64,000 nucleotides of DNA from positions 321,912-385,911 of the forward strand of contig NZ_RCZB01000001.1 in assembly GCF_006438785.1 (NCBI RefSeq), in the 5' to 3' direction. Positions 18,613 to 28,076 of this stretch are shown one piece after another (within the stretch, counting starts at the first letter, position 1; each line of letters starts with the position of its first letter). The DNA is from Rhodanobacter glycinis. GTDB lineage: Bacteria > Pseudomonadota > Gammaproteobacteria > Xanthomonadales > Rhodanobacteraceae. The position numbers and the translations under genes were made by a program. The notes beneath the pieces were generated by a model that saw only the letters and a list, made by a program, of their open reading frames with translations, made no database searches and was not told where the DNA came from.

Positions 18613-19811
18613 ACCTTGCGAGCCAGACTGCCGCCGATCCAGTAGCACAGTTCAGCCGGCCGGCGCGCATTCCACACCACCAGATCGGCTCGCTGGCCGG
18701 CCGTCAACGTGCCGCGATCGCCCAGCCCCAGCGCGCGAGCCGCGTTGACGGTGACGCCGCGCAGTGCTTCCTCCGGGGTCAGCCGGAACAGCGTGCAGGC
18801 CATGCCGGCGGCCAGTCGCAGCGACAGCAGCGGCGAGGTGCCGGGATTGCAGTCGGTGGCGACCGCGATCGGTACATGATGTTCGCGCAACAGCGCGACA
18901 GGCGGCAGCTTCGTTTCGCGCAGCGCATAGAACGCGCCGGGCAGCAGCACCGCGACGGTACCTGCGCCAGCCATCGCCCGGAGGCCGGACTCGCTGAGGT
19001 GCTCCAGATGATCGGCGGACAAGCCGCCGTACTCGGCAACCAGCGCGGCACCATCCAGATCGGACAACTGCTCGGCATGCAGTTTCACCGGCAGGCCGAG
19101 CTGTCTCGCGCGCTCGAACAGGCGCCGGGTTTCCTCGCGAGTGAAGCCGATGCCTTCGCAGAACGCATCGACCGCATCGACCAGGCCCTCGGCGGCGAGC
19201 GCCGGCAGCATGTCGTCGCAGACCAGCGCCACGTAATCGGCACGACGATCGCTGTATTCCGGCGGCAGCGCATGCAGGCCGAGGAAACTGGTGCGCACGC
19301 TGATGCCCAGCTCACGACCAAGCCGGCGCGCCACGCGCAACATGCGCCGCTCGCTTTCAAGATCCAGCCCGTAGCCGGATTTGATCTCCAGCGTGGTCAC
19401 GCCATCGGCCAGCAGCGCGCGTGCGCGCTGCTGCGATTGCGCGAACAGCTGCTCCTCGCTGGCGGCGCGGGTGGCGTTGACGCTGGATACGATGCCGCCG
19501 CCGGCGCGGGCGATCTCCTCGTAACTGGCGCCATTGAGGCGCAGATCGAATTCGTGCGCACGATCGCCGCCGAACACCAGATGGGTATGGCAGTCGATCA
19601 GCCCCGGCGTAACCAGCGCGCCATCGAGCGATTCGACCGCGCCGGCCAACATGTCCGGCGCGTCCGGCAAGGTCTCCATGCGCCCGATCCATGCGATGCG
19701 CCCGTGATGCAGCGCGATTGCGCCGCGCTCGATCAAGCCGTACGGCGCGTCACCGGCAAAGGTGGCGAGTGTGGCATTCAGCAGCAGTCGATCCCAGCGT
19801 GTTTCGCTCAT
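18549..19811 (-). CDS. hutI: Imidazolonepropionase
   Basis: Third step of histidine degradation: hydrolyses imidazolone-5-propionate to N-formimino-L-glutamate. 420 residues, amidohydrolase fold with metal ligands HTH in [11 protein letters not shown] (about 74-84), KLHAEQLSD (His about 250) and ATDCNPG (Asp about 322), plus the substrate region [10 protein letters not shown]. The C-terminal tail is slightly long and lies in the 64-nt overlap with lpxK. The other hut genes in this window, hutF and hutU, are not adjacent. Confidence 0.94.
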   Translation of the reverse strand: MSETRWDRLLLNATLATFAGDAPYGLIERGAIALHHGRIAWIGRMETLPDAPDMLAGAVESLDGALVTPGLIDCHTHLVFGGDRAHEFDLRLNGASYEEIARAGGGIVSSVNATRAASEEQLFAQSQQRARALLADGVTTLEIKSGYGLDLESERRMLRVARRLGRELGISVRTSFLGLHALPPEYSDRRADYVALVCDDMLPALAAEGLVDAVDAFCEGIGFTREETRRLFERARQLGLPVKLHAEQLSDLDGAALVAEYGGLSADHLEHLSESGLRAMAGAGTVAVLLPGAFYALRETKLPPVALLREHHVPIAVATDCNPGTSPLLSLRLAAGMACTLFRLTPEEALRGVTVNAARALGLGDRGTLTAGQRADLVVWNARRPAELCYWIGGSLARKVYVAGELVSRRKPSRRSPSAS

Positions 19812-19836
19812 GTCTGCACTGACTCCCGGATGGTGC

Positions 19837-21306
19837 TCATGGTCGGTTGATGGGGCGAGTATCGGCCGGAGCGGCGGATTCGTCGAACGCGCTGGTGCGG
19901 CCTGCCGGTAGCAGCGACTCGTCTCGTTCGCCGTCCGGGTCCCCGGCCGGCGGCTGGCTGGCTTGCTGGCGTTCGAAATCCTGCACCATGCGTTCGGCGA
20001 AATCCCGATATACCGGGGTTGGACAGAACAACGATGCCGCCGCGCGGGCGAGCAGGCAGGCGGCCATGATCGGGATCACCATGTCCTGGTTGTTGGTCAG
20101 CTCCATCGCAATCACCGCCGAGGTTAGCGGCGCGCCAGTGACACCGGCCAGATATGCGCTCATGCCCAGCAGCACCACCGCCGCGACAGGTGCACCGGGC
20201 AGGAAGTGCGCGATGTTCTGGCCGAGGCCGGCACCGACCGCCAGCGCCGGTGAAAAGATGCCGCCCGGGATCCCCGCCCAGTACGACACCACGTTGGCCA
20301 GCAGTTTCTCGATGCCGAAACCCTGGCCGGGCATGCTGGCAGTGCCTTGCACAATCGCGCGCGCCTGGTCGTAGCCGGTGCCGTAGATGGTGCTGTGCGA
20401 ACCCATGCCCAGCAGCGCCAGCGCCAGCCCGCAACCCACCGCGAACAGCACGGGTTGGCGCGCGCGCAGGCCACCGATCAAAGCCAGCGGGCCGTGCCGG
20501 TTGAGCAGGATCAATCGCGCGAACAGGCCACCCAACAGGCCACAGATGACGCCGGTCAGCAGCACGGCGAGCCACGCGTGTCCCAGCGGCAGGCTGGCCT
20601 GCACTTCGCCGAAGTAGGAGTAATTGCCCATGATGCCCAGCGACACCACGCCGCCGATGATCACGGCGGTCAGCAGCAGGCCGCTGAAGCGATGCTCGAA
20701 CGTGCCGGCCAGCTCCTCGATGGCGAACACCACGCCGGCCAGCGGCGTATTGAACGCTGCCGCGATGCCGGCCGCACCGCCGGCAAGGATGAAGCGCGAA
20801 GCCGCCTTGGGATCGTCGAAGCCGAAGCGTCGGGCCATCGAATAGAACAATGCGGCGCCGACATGCACGGTCGGTCCTTCGCGACCGATCGATGCACCCA
20901 CGGTCAGTGCAATCAGGGTCAGCACCATCTTGCCGGCTGCGATCGGCAACGACAGCATGCGCGCGCGAAAGCTTTCGTTCTCGATATGCAGCGTGCCGAT
21001 CACCTGCGGAATGCCGCTGCCGCGCGTGGCGCGCAGGCGTCCTTCGGTAACCCACGCCAGCAGGCCGAACACCACCGGAGTCAGGATCAGCGGAATCCAG
21101 CTGCCATGGCTGAGGACACGCAGGAACAGCTGGTACGACCAGACACTGGCCTTGGCAAACAGGATCGCCGCCAGCGCCACCAGCACCGCACCGAACCACA
21201 GCACGAGGCGGCGCTTCCAGTGATGCGGCGCGAAAAACTGATGGCCGAGCAATGCCTGCAGGCGAGGGTTTGTCGACTTCGATGCGGGCTCGGGCAAATC
21301 GGACAT
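19837..21306 (-). CDS. ClC-family chloride channel/antiporter
   Basis: A 489-residue polytopic membrane protein of the voltage-gated chloride channel family; bacterial members are often H+/Cl- exchangers. Selectivity-filter signatures: GSGIPQ (about 97-102), [12 protein letters not shown] (about 141-152), an [17 protein letters not shown] block near 355 and an [12 protein letters not shown] segment. In the family a gating Glu sits in GREGP, and it is present here. It lies 25 nt upstream of hutI on the same strand, so cotranscription is possible without an obvious functional link. Confidence 0.92.
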   Translation of the reverse strand: MSDLPEPASKSTNPRLQALLGHQFFAPHHWKRRLVLWFGAVLVALAAILFAKASVWSYQLFLRVLSHGSWIPLILTPVVFGLLAWVTEGRLRATRGSGIPQVIGTLHIENESFRARMLSLPIAAGKMVLTLIALTVGASIGREGPTVHVGAALFYSMARRFGFDDPKAASRFILAGGAAGIAAAFNTPLAGVVFAIEELAGTFEHRFSGLLLTAVIIGGVVSLGIMGNYSYFGEVQASLPLGHAWLAVLLTGVICGLLGGLFARLILLNRHGPLALIGGLRARQPVLFAVGCGLALALLGMGSHSTIYGTGYDQARAIVQGTASMPGQGFGIEKLLANVVSYWAGIPGGIFSPALAVGAGLGQNIAHFLPGAPVAAVVLLGMSAYLAGVTGAPLTSAVIAMELTNNQDMVIPIMAACLLARAAASLFCPTPVYRDFAERMVQDFERQQASQPPAGDPDGERDESLLPAGRTSAFDESAAPADTRPINRP

Positions 21307-21342
21307 TACGCAATTATCGCAGACCCCGCCGACAGGATGGAT

Positions 21343-21420
21343 TGTGGGAGCGCCTTCAGTCGCGATGCTCTTTCTTAGGGGCTAAAAAGCAGCAGCATCG
21401 CGACTGAAGTCGCTCCCACA
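21343..21420. repeat. REP-type inverted repeat
   Basis: Two 27-bp arms (21343-21369 and 21394-21420) match in inverted orientation with one mismatch, separated by 24 bp. The arm begins TGTGGGAGCG and contains TTCAGTCGCGATGCT. Repeats of this type are widespread in Xanthomonadales and pseudomonads. It lies in the gap between the ClC gene and the GNAT-nitrilase gene and could fold as an mRNA-stabilising or terminating hairpin. Confidence 0.82.
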
Positions 21421-21429
21421 GAAAGCCGA

Positions 21430-22989
21430 TCAGCGCGGCCGCCAGCGTGTCTCGTACAGGTCGAAGCGGCGATCCTTCAGGTTCTGCACCGCGCCGGCGT
21501 TGCGCGCGCGGGCCAGGCTTTCCAGGCGCAGGTCGGCAAACAGCACGGTCTCGATGTTCGGCGTCGAATCGGCGGCGACGCCGTCGCGGGCGAAGCCGAA
21601 GTCGCTCGGGGTGAGGATGCAGCTCTGGCCGTACTGGATGTCGAAGTTGTTGACGCCGGGCAGGTTGCCGACATTGCCCGAGAGCACCACGTAGCACTGG
21701 TTCTCGATCGCCCGCGCCTGCGAGCAGTAGCGTACGCGCAGGTAACCCTCGCGCACGTCGGTGCAGAACGGCACGAACAGGATCAGCGCGCCCTGGTCGA
21801 CCAGGTGCCGCGCCACTTCGGGAAACTCCGCGTCGTAGCAGATCATCACCCCGATCGGGCCGCAGTCGGTGAGCACGGTCGCCGCGCTGTCGCCACCGCT
21901 GATGTTCCACACGTTGCGCTCGCTCGGCGTCGGGTGCAGCTTCTCGCGCTCGTGGATCGAGCCATCGCGCAGGCACACGTAGCAGACATTGTGGATATCG
22001 CCGTTGGCCTGCTCGGTGGGATGCGTGCCGGCGATGATGTTGATGTTGTAGTGCACGGCCAGCCGGCTGAAGAGTTCCTTCACTTGCGGCGTGTAGTGGC
22101 TGAGCTTGCGGATCGACTCCACCGGCGACAGTTCGGTGTTCTCGATCGACAGCAGTTGCAGCGTGATCAGTTCGGGAAAGGTGACGAAATCGGCGCTGTA
22201 GTCGGCGGCGATGTCGGTGAAGTATTCGACCTGGGTGGCGAACTCCTCGAACGAGGTGATCCGGCGCTGCTGGTATTGCACCGAAGCCACGCGCACCGAA
22301 TCGGGCAGCAGCCGCGCCGAGGTGATCGGCGGGATGTCCGGCTGGTCGAGCAGTTGCGGATTGCGCCAGACCAGGTGCACGGCATAGCCCAGCGAATCGT
22401 GATCGGATGGCACGTAGCCGCGCAGGACGCCGACCACCTCGAAATCGTTCGACAGCTGGAAGCTCAGCGTGAGGTCGCGTCGCTTGCCTTCCACTACCGC
22501 CTGCACGTACGCCTCGGGGCTGCCGTAGCGCGCGAGGTTCTTCGCCAGGCCGGGCAAGCGTCCGCCGAACACGATGCCGCGCAGCTTCAGGTCCATGCAC
22601 AACCGCTTGCGCGCCTGGTACAGCCGCTGGCCGATGCGCATGCCGCGGTAGTCCGGATGCACCACCACCTCCATGCCGTACAGCCAGTTGCCGTCCGGCT
22701 TGTGCCGCGAGCCCATGCCGCCGCCGGTGATCTGCATCCAGCTATGCGGCGCCAGCGCGGTGGCCTCGTCGATGCGGAAGGTGGCGCAGTAGCCCACGAT
22801 CACGCCTTCGTACTCGACCACGAACTGGCCTTCGGGGAAGTGCGTCTGCTGCGAACGCAACATCTCCACCGAGTGGCCCCATTCGTCCGAGTAGATCCGG
22901 GCGGTGAGGTCGGCAAGCTGAGGTACATCGCTCAGGACTGCCTGTCGAAGCAGCAACTTCGGGGTGTTTTCGAGGGTCTTCTTGGCCAT
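21430..22989 (-). CDS. GNAT acetyltransferase-nitrilase fusion protein
   Basis: Two-domain protein of 519 residues. The N-terminal GNAT domain (about 8-180) shows the acetyl-CoA site pattern VHPDYRGMRIGQRLY. The C-terminal carbon-nitrogen hydrolase domain (about 225-510) has catalytic residues Glu in VTFPELITL, Lys in HEREKLHPTPSE and Cys in VMICYDAEFPE. Substrate unknown; the architecture is recurrent in bacteria. Start at 22989 (MAKKTLENTP) is chosen over ATG 23016 or ATG 23004, all with weak ribosome sites. It is divergent from hutF with 93 nt between them. Confidence 0.9.
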   Translation of the reverse strand: MAKKTLENTPKLLLRQAVLSDVPQLADLTARIYSDEWGHSVEMLRSQQTHFPEGQFVVEYEGVIVGYCATFRIDEATALAPHSWMQITGGGMGSRHKPDGNWLYGMEVVVHPDYRGMRIGQRLYQARKRLCMDLKLRGIVFGGRLPGLAKNLARYGSPEAYVQAVVEGKRRDLTLSFQLSNDFEVVGVLRGYVPSDHDSLGYAVHLVWRNPQLLDQPDIPPITSARLLPDSVRVASVQYQQRRITSFEEFATQVEYFTDIAADYSADFVTFPELITLQLLSIENTELSPVESIRKLSHYTPQVKELFSRLAVHYNINIIAGTHPTEQANGDIHNVCYVCLRDGSIHEREKLHPTPSERNVWNISGGDSAATVLTDCGPIGVMICYDAEFPEVARHLVDQGALILFVPFCTDVREGYLRVRYCSQARAIENQCYVVLSGNVGNLPGVNNFDIQYGQSCILTPSDFGFARDGVAADSTPNIETVLFADLRLESLARARNAGAVQNLKDRRFDLYETRWRPR

Positions 22990-23082
22990 CCGGCCATTAT
23001 GCATAGCGCGAAACACGCCAAAGTGAAGGCGCTTTCATCCACCCGGTTACACTGCGCGGCATCGTCCACGGGAGTCGCCTGC

Positions 23083-24453
23083 ATGAGCATCCACGCCGCC
23101 GTTCGGCAATTTCGGGCAGGCCAGCTATGGCGCGCCGATGGCTGGCACATCGACGCGGTGCTGGCGGTGGGAGCCGATGGCCGTTTGTGCGAGACGGCCG
23201 ATGATGCCGGCGATGCGATCGGCCACTGGGTGCTGCCCGGCATGCCGAACCTGCATTCGCATGCGTTCCAGCGTGCGATGGCCGGGCTGGCCGAACGCAA
23301 GGGCCGCAGCGACGACAGCTTCTGGAGCTGGCGCGAAACGATGTATGCGTTCGCTGCCACCGTCGGTCCGCACGAGCTGAAGGCGATCGCCGCCCAGCTC
23401 TATGTGGAAATGCTCAAGGCCGGCTATACCCAGGTCTGCGAATTCCACTACCTGCATCATCAGCCCGACGGTACGCCGTACGCGCAGCCGGAGGCGATGT
23501 CGCTGGCACTGATCGAGGCGGCGCGCGAGGTCGGCATCGCGCTCACCCTGCTGCCGGTGCTGTACATCAGCGGCGGCTTCGATGGCCGCGCGCTCACTCC
23601 GCGGCAGCGTCGCTTCGGCCACGATGTGGACGGCTATCTGCGCCTGCTCGACACGTTGCGCAAGCACGAAAACGACAGCCTGCGCATCGGCATCGCGCTG
23701 CATTCGTTGCGCGCCGTGCCGGAGCAGGCGATGCGCGAGGTGCTGGCCAATGAGTTCGCCATGGCCTGTCCGATCCACATCCACATCGCCGAGCAGATCG
23801 GCGAGGTACAGGATTGCCTCGCCACGCGTGGCGCGCGCCCGGTGGAATGGTTGTTCGATCATGCCGACGTCGATGCGCGCTGGTGCCTGGTGCATGCCAC
23901 CCACCTGACCGATGCCGAGACGGTACAGCTCGCCCGCAGCGGCGCGGTGGCGGGGCTGTGTCCCACCACCGAGGCGAATCTCGGTGACGGCCTGTTTCCG
24001 CTGACGGCGTATCAGGATGCTGGCGGCACGCTGGGGATCGGCTCGGATTCGCATATCTCGATTTCGCCGGTGGAGGAGCTTCGCTGGCTGGAGTACGGCC
24101 AGCGGCTGACCAGCGGCCATCGCAACGTCGCGGCGCGCGGGCAGGGCGTCAGCGTGGGCGAGACGTTGTGGTCCGCCGCGCTGCACGGTGGCGCGCAGGC
24201 TGCGGGCCTGCCGTTGGGCGAGCTGCGCGACGGCGCACGTGCCGACCTGATCGTGCTGGATGAAAACTCGCCGCTGCTCGCCGCGCGCGATGCCCGCTCG
24301 GTGCTGGACAGCTTCCTGTTCGCCGGCAACACGCCGCTGGTGCGCGACGTGATGTGCGGCGGCGAATGGGTGGTGCGCGATTTCCGTCATCGTGACGAGG
24401 AACGCATTGCGATGCGCTACCGGGCGACGGTGAGCGCCCTGGCCGCACGCTGA
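23083..24453 (+). CDS. hutF: Formimidoylglutamate deiminase
   Basis: Deaminates N-formimino-L-glutamate to N-formyl-L-glutamate plus ammonia, the branch point of the five-step histidine pathway. 456 residues. Metal-binding motifs: HSHAFQRAMAG (about 61-71), HIHIAEQ (about 227-233), the LVHATHLT His region and GSDSHIS (about 321-327). GGAG lies 9 nt upstream of the ATG at 23083. It implies a partner HutG (N-formylglutamate amidohydrolase), which is not in this window. Confidence 0.93.
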   Translation: MSIHAAVRQFRAGQLWRADGWHIDAVLAVGADGRLCETADDAGDAIGHWVLPGMPNLHSHAFQRAMAGLAERKGRSDDSFWSWRETMYAFAATVGPHELKAIAAQLYVEMLKAGYTQVCEFHYLHHQPDGTPYAQPEAMSLALIEAAREVGIALTLLPVLYISGGFDGRALTPRQRRFGHDVDGYLRLLDTLRKHENDSLRIGIALHSLRAVPEQAMREVLANEFAMACPIHIHIAEQIGEVQDCLATRGARPVEWLFDHADVDARWCLVHATHLTDAETVQLARSGAVAGLCPTTEANLGDGLFPLTAYQDAGGTLGIGSDSHISISPVEELRWLEYGQRLTSGHRNVAARGQGVSVGETLWSAALHGGAQAAGLPLGELRDGARADLIVLDENSPLLAARDARSVLDSFLFAGNTPLVRDVMCGGEWVVRDFRHRDEERIAMRYRATVSALAAR

Positions 24454-24491
24454 GCGCGCACGGCAGCTGACTGGCAGCCTTCAAACGGATA

Positions 24492-24519
24492 GCGGCGCCA
24501 GCACGAATGCTGGCGCCGC
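24492..24519. terminator. Hairpin between convergent hutF and cpxP-like genes
   Basis: Perfect 12-bp inverted repeat (24492-24503 and 24508-24519) with a CGAA tetraloop and a very GC-rich stem (GGCGCCAGCA). No long T-run follows, so it may be a mRNA 3'-end stabiliser as much as a terminator. Confidence 0.65.
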
Positions 24520-24549
24520 CTGTTGCCGCCGTCCATGGCGTGGTGGTGC

Positions 24550-25056
24550 TTACTGAGCCGCGTTCGATGTCGACGATGGCGCCGGGTGCTCGGCCCTGAA
24601 CTGCTTCCACTGCTCCCGGCGTGCCTGCTTCTCCGTCTTCATCGTGGCCATCTTTGCCTTCTGCACTGGCGTCAGCACCGCGTAGATCTGCGCGCGCACC
24701 GTGGCCTTCTGTTGCACACGGACGCGGGTAGCGTCGCCTTCAGCCTGGGCCAGTCGGGCCGCTGCGGCCTGATAGCCGACCTGGTCCGGCGTCATCGATT
24801 CGAACGCACTGCGCTGCTGGCGTAGTGCCTCCCACTGCGTCTTGTTCTGCGCGTGGCTGGTCTGCATGATCTGCTTGATGCTGGTGCGCTGGGCATCGCT
24901 CAGGTCGAGCTTGCTGAAGCCCATCTCGTGCCCATGTCGGTGCGAGTGCCGGTCCTGATGCATGCCGGCATCCTGTCCTGCGGGAGCGGCCACGGCGAGC
25001 GTGGCGAGGGCCAGGGTCGAGCCCAGGATCAGGCCGAGGGTGATGTTCTTGCGCAT
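24550..25056 (-). CDS. Spy/CpxP-like periplasmic stress protein
   Basis: A 168-residue periplasmic protein: signal peptide (LALATLAVAAPA, about 14-25), a His-rich stretch (HQDRHSHRHGHE, about 33-44), then the all-helical Spy/CpxP core with two LTxxQ-type motifs, LSDAQRTSIKQIM (about 52) and LTPVQKAKM (about 129). CpxP/Spy proteins act as chaperones or as sensors that restrain CpxA. It is divergent from a CpxR/CpxA-like pair with a CpxR box in the intergenic region. ATG at 25056 has AGAGG upstream. The His-rich stretch could bind metal. Confidence 0.84.
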   Translation of the reverse strand: MRKNITLGLILGSTLALATLAVAAPAGQDAGMHQDRHSHRHGHEMGFSKLDLSDAQRTSIKQIMQTSHAQNKTQWEALRQQRSAFESMTPDQVGYQAAAARLAQAEGDATRVRVQQKATVRAQIYAVLTPVQKAKMATMKTEKQARREQWKQFRAEHPAPSSTSNAAQ

Positions 25057-25134
25057 GGTTGGAACCTCTGTGGTTGGGGGGAGGGCTTGCAACCTATTTG
25101 ACGACAATGCCGTGTGTATGTTCTTTGCCGAAAG

Positions 25135-25149
25135 GTAAAGATGCGTAAA
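25135..25149. promoter_or_regulatory. CpxR-type binding box
   Basis: GTAAAGATGCGTAAA, a perfect GTAAA-N5-GTAAA tandem site, the consensus known for enterobacterial CpxR. It lies in the 125-bp region between the CpxP-like gene and the response regulator gene, 33 bp upstream of the regulator start. Autoregulation and control of the CpxP-like gene are inferred. Confidence 0.65.
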
Positions 25150-25181
25150 GCTCGTGGAGTTCATCCCGCCGCAACGCTTGA

Positions 25182-25892
25182 ATGGAACCCATGCAACCCG
25201 CCGCAACACCTCGGATCCTGATCGTCGACGACGACCGCGCACTGTGCCGGCTGCTGGCCGAGTACCTGCAGCGCGAAGGGTTCATGGTGGATATGTCCCA
25301 CGACGCCGAAACGGCGCTGGTGCAGTTGCGCAACCCGACGCTGCGCCCGGACTTGTTGATCCTGGATGTGATGATGCCCGGTCGCGATGGCCTGGATACC
25401 CTGCGCGAGCTGCGCATGCAGCATCGCCTGCCGGTGATCATGCTGTCCGCGAAGGGCGAGCCGGTGGATCGGGTGATCGGGCTGGAGCTGGGTGCGGACG
25501 ACTACCTGTCCAAACCCTGCCTGCCGCGCGAGCTGCTGGCGCGCGTGCGCGCGCAACTGCGGCGCAACACGCCGGCCACCGCGGCGAATCTGCAGGTGGG
25601 TACGTTGCGCCTGCAACCGGGAGACCGGCGAGCTTTCATCGGCGAGCAGGAACTGGTGCTGACCGGCGCGGAGTTCCAACTGCTGCTGACGCTGGCGCAG
25701 CGTGCCGGCGAACTGGTCGACAAGGCCTCGCTGACGCGCATCGCGCTGGGCCGTGAGCTGGAGCGTTTCGATCGCAGCATCGATGTGCACGTGAGCCGCC
25801 TGCGCCACAAGCTGGCCGAGGCATCGGCGCAATCGCCGCGGATCGAATCGGTGCGCGGTTCGGGTTACCTGATGATCGCGAGTGCGCCATGA
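25182..25892 (+). CDS. OmpR-family response regulator, CpxR-like
   Basis: A 236-residue DNA-binding response regulator. Receiver domain (about 10-125) with acidic pocket ILIVDDDR, phosphoacceptor Asp in LLILDVMMPG (about 62) and conserved Lys in YLSKP. The C-terminal winged helix (about 140-232) has RSIDVHVSRLRHKL and ESVRGSGYLM. It overlaps the kinase gene by 4 nt. The CpxP-like gene and the CpxR-type box next to it favour a Cpx-like envelope-stress system; the name is by context, not by direct comparison. Confidence 0.9.
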   Translation: MEPMQPAATPRILIVDDDRALCRLLAEYLQREGFMVDMSHDAETALVQLRNPTLRPDLLILDVMMPGRDGLDTLRELRMQHRLPVIMLSAKGEPVDRVIGLELGADDYLSKPCLPRELLARVRAQLRRNTPATAANLQVGTLRLQPGDRRAFIGEQELVLTGAEFQLLLTLAQRAGELVDKASLTRIALGRELERFDRSIDVHVSRLRHKLAEASAQSPRIESVRGSGYLMIASAP

Positions 25893-27274
25893 ACGCGTTC
25901 AAGAGCTCGATCTACTGGCGTCTGCTGGTCTGGTTTTGCGTGGCGAACCTGCTGGTGCTGTTTCTGGGCAGCTTTCTCACTCAACGTTTCATCGAATACA
26001 CCACGGCGGTGGAAATCAACTGGACGTCGCTGGCGCAAGACGCCGACCAGGTTTACGAAAGCGGCGGTACGCCGGCTCTCGCGACGTGGGCTGCACAACA
26101 GCGGCATGAAGGCATCGACGTCACGCTTTACGAAAACGGGCGGCCGTTGTCGCCGATCCGGCTGTCGTCGTCGATCCAGGCATCCCTGCCGGCCTGGCTC
26201 GACGCCGGGCATGACATCCTGCTGCAGCCACGAGCGGGCCTCTATCTTTCCGTGCAGCAGATCACCGGCAGCGATGGGCAGGCGCGCCAGCTGGTGGCGC
26301 TGAGCCGCACGCATACGCGGCTGCGTCCGCAGACCCGCGCAAAGATCCTGCTGGTGGTGCAGCTGACATTATCGCTGCTGTTCATCGGCCTGGTCGGCTG
26401 GTGGGTGGCGCGCAGCGTGGCCAGGCCGGTCGAGGCGCTGCGCCATGCCACCCGGCGCATGGCCGCAGGCGAGCTTTCCACCCGGGTCGGTCGCCAGGGC
26501 GGCATGGCGCACGACGAGCTCGCCCAACTCGCCCACGATTTCGATGCCATGGCCGAACGCATCGAGGCGCTGGTGGCGCACGATCGCCGCGTGCTGCAGG
26601 ATCTGTCGCACGAGTTGCGTTCGCCGCTGGCACGGCTGCACCTGATTCTCGACCTGGCGCAGAACAGCGTCGATCCGGCGCAGGCCGCGGCGTATTTCCG
26701 CCAGGCCGAATCGGAGATCGCGCGCCTGGATCGCATGACCGGGGAGATGCTCGCGCTGTCGCGGCTGGAGGGCGGCATCCCCGGCATGAGTTGCGAGAAT
26801 CTGGATCTGATCGAGCTGGCGCGCGAATGCCTGGAGCAGGCCGAACTCGAAGCGCAGGCGCGCCGCATCGAGCTGCGGTTGAGTGCACCCGCCGCGCCGG
26901 TCATCGTGTTCGGCAGTGCGCAGTTGCTGGAGCGCGCGCTGGACAACCTGATCGCCAACGCCATCAAGTTCAGCGTCGAGGGTGGCCAGGTCGAGCTGCA
27001 GGTGCATGAGGCCGATGGCATGGCCGGGTTGTCCGTTCGCGACCGCGGCCCCGGCGTGCCCGAGGCCGAGCTGGAGTCGCTGTTCCGGCCATTCTTTCGG
27101 GGCAGCAACGCGGCCCGTGCCGATGGCCACGGGCTGGGCCTGGCCATCGTGCAGCGCGTGGCGAAAATCCACGGCGGCGAGCTCCGGGCGACAAATCGTG
27201 ACGGCGGCGGACTGGACGTCCACCTGTCCCTGCCGCTGGCACCGGCCGACGCGATGGATGCATCATCGGACTAG
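25889..27274 (+). CDS. Sensor histidine kinase, CpxA-like
   Basis: Membrane sensor kinase of 461 residues: TM1 about 10-30, a periplasmic sensor segment of about 120 residues, TM2 about 155-175, HAMP (about 176-228), HisKA with H-box DLSHELRSPLARL (His about 239) and HATPase_c with N-box DNLIANAIKF, G1 VRDRGPGVP and G2 GHGLGLAIVQR. The sequence and the overlap with the response regulator gene mark it as its cognate kinase. Signals are inferred to be envelope stress from the neighbouring CpxP-like gene. Confidence 0.92.
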   Translation: MNAFKSSIYWRLLVWFCVANLLVLFLGSFLTQRFIEYTTAVEINWTSLAQDADQVYESGGTPALATWAAQQRHEGIDVTLYENGRPLSPIRLSSSIQASLPAWLDAGHDILLQPRAGLYLSVQQITGSDGQARQLVALSRTHTRLRPQTRAKILLVVQLTLSLLFIGLVGWWVARSVARPVEALRHATRRMAAGELSTRVGRQGGMAHDELAQLAHDFDAMAERIEALVAHDRRVLQDLSHELRSPLARLHLILDLAQNSVDPAQAAAYFRQAESEIARLDRMTGEMLALSRLEGGIPGMSCENLDLIELARECLEQAELEAQARRIELRLSAPAAPVIVFGSAQLLERALDNLIANAIKFSVEGGQVELQVHEADGMAGLSVRDRGPGVPEAELESLFRPFFRGSNAARADGHGLGLAIVQRVAKIHGGELRATNRDGGGLDVHLSLPLAPADAMDASSD

Positions 27275-27337
27275 ACGGTGGCGGCGTTGCGCGCCGTCGA
27301 CGACGGTGTTCCGGAAAACCACCTCAGGAGAGTTCCC

Positions 27338-27742
27338 ATGCAAGGTTCCACCGATCTGGGCAAGCTGGTGCTTCGCGTTGTGCTGGGTGTGCTGATCCTG
27401 TTTCACGGGGTTTCCAAACTGATCCACGGGCCGGGTTACATCATTGGCGTGGTGACCGGCGCCGGCCTGCCTTCGTTCCTGGCTTACGGGGTATACGTCG
27501 GCGAGGTGGTGGCGCCGGTCCTGTTGCTGCTCGGTTACTGGACGCGGGTTGGTGCGTTGATCATCGTGGCCAACATGGTCGTGGCGATCGTGCTGGTGCA
27601 CCTGGGCCAGTTCGCCACGCTGGCCGATACCGGTGGCTGGGCGCTGGAACTGCAGGGCATGTTCTTCGGCACTGCGCTGGCGATCATGCTGCTCGGCGCC
27701 GGCCGTTACAGCCTGGGCGGCAGCAACGGGCGCTGGAACTGA
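27338..27742 (+). CDS. DoxX-family membrane protein
   Basis: A 134-residue protein with four predicted TM helices, of the DoxX/YphA type. The pattern RVVLGVLILFHGVSKLIHG at the N-terminus and GYWTRVGALIIVANM in the middle are typical. The family is linked to redox or detoxification functions, but no reaction can be assigned. CAGGAG lies upstream of the ATG at 27338. It is 63 nt downstream of the kinase gene on the same strand. Confidence 0.85.
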   Translation: MQGSTDLGKLVLRVVLGVLILFHGVSKLIHGPGYIIGVVTGAGLPSFLAYGVYVGEVVAPVLLLLGYWTRVGALIIVANMVVAIVLVHLGQFATLADTGGWALELQGMFFGTALAIMLLGAGRYSLGGSNGRWN

Positions 27743-27775
27743 GCGGTACCCGGTTCAGGCCACGGTGATCGAGCT

Positions 27776-27803
27776 GAACGCCAGCCGTCATCGGCTGGCG
27801 TTC
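27776..27803. terminator. Stem-loop after the DoxX gene
   Basis: Perfect 12-bp arms (27776-27787 and 27792-27803) around a 4-nt loop, core GAACGCCAGCCG. No T-tract follows, so termination is uncertain. It separates the DoxX gene from the small lipoprotein gene. Confidence 0.55.
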
Positions 27804-27863
27804 GCGTCATCGCCACCCGCGGGAACGCGTTTGCGGAGACACATCCACGGCAAGGAGTGTCCC

Positions 27864-28070
27864 ATGCATCGCATCACGTCCCGTCTCGCCATCGCCCCAC
27901 TGTTGCTGGTCGGCAGCATTTTACTTTCCGGTTGCATCGTGGCGGGGCCGCGTCCTGTCCGTCATGTGCGCGTGGTGACGCCGGTGCAGGTCGAACGTGC
28001 GCGCGTATGGGTGCCGGCCTACTGGGGCCCGCGGCATGTCTGGGTCGAGGGTCATTGGCGCTATCGCTGA
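27864..28070 (+). CDS. Small lipoprotein with a C-terminal WxP/GHW motif
   Basis: A 68-residue protein: signal peptide with lipobox LSGC (Cys24), then a short basic/Val-rich segment and the aromatic tail WVPAYWGPRHVWVEGHWRYR (49-68), resembling the YXWXGXXW repeats of small envelope proteins. AAGGAG precedes the ATG at 27864. Function unknown. Confidence 0.72.
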   Translation: MHRITSRLAIAPLLLVGSILLSGCIVAGPRPVRHVRVVTPVQVERARVWVPAYWGPRHVWVEGHWRYR

Positions 28071-28076
28071 TCGCCC

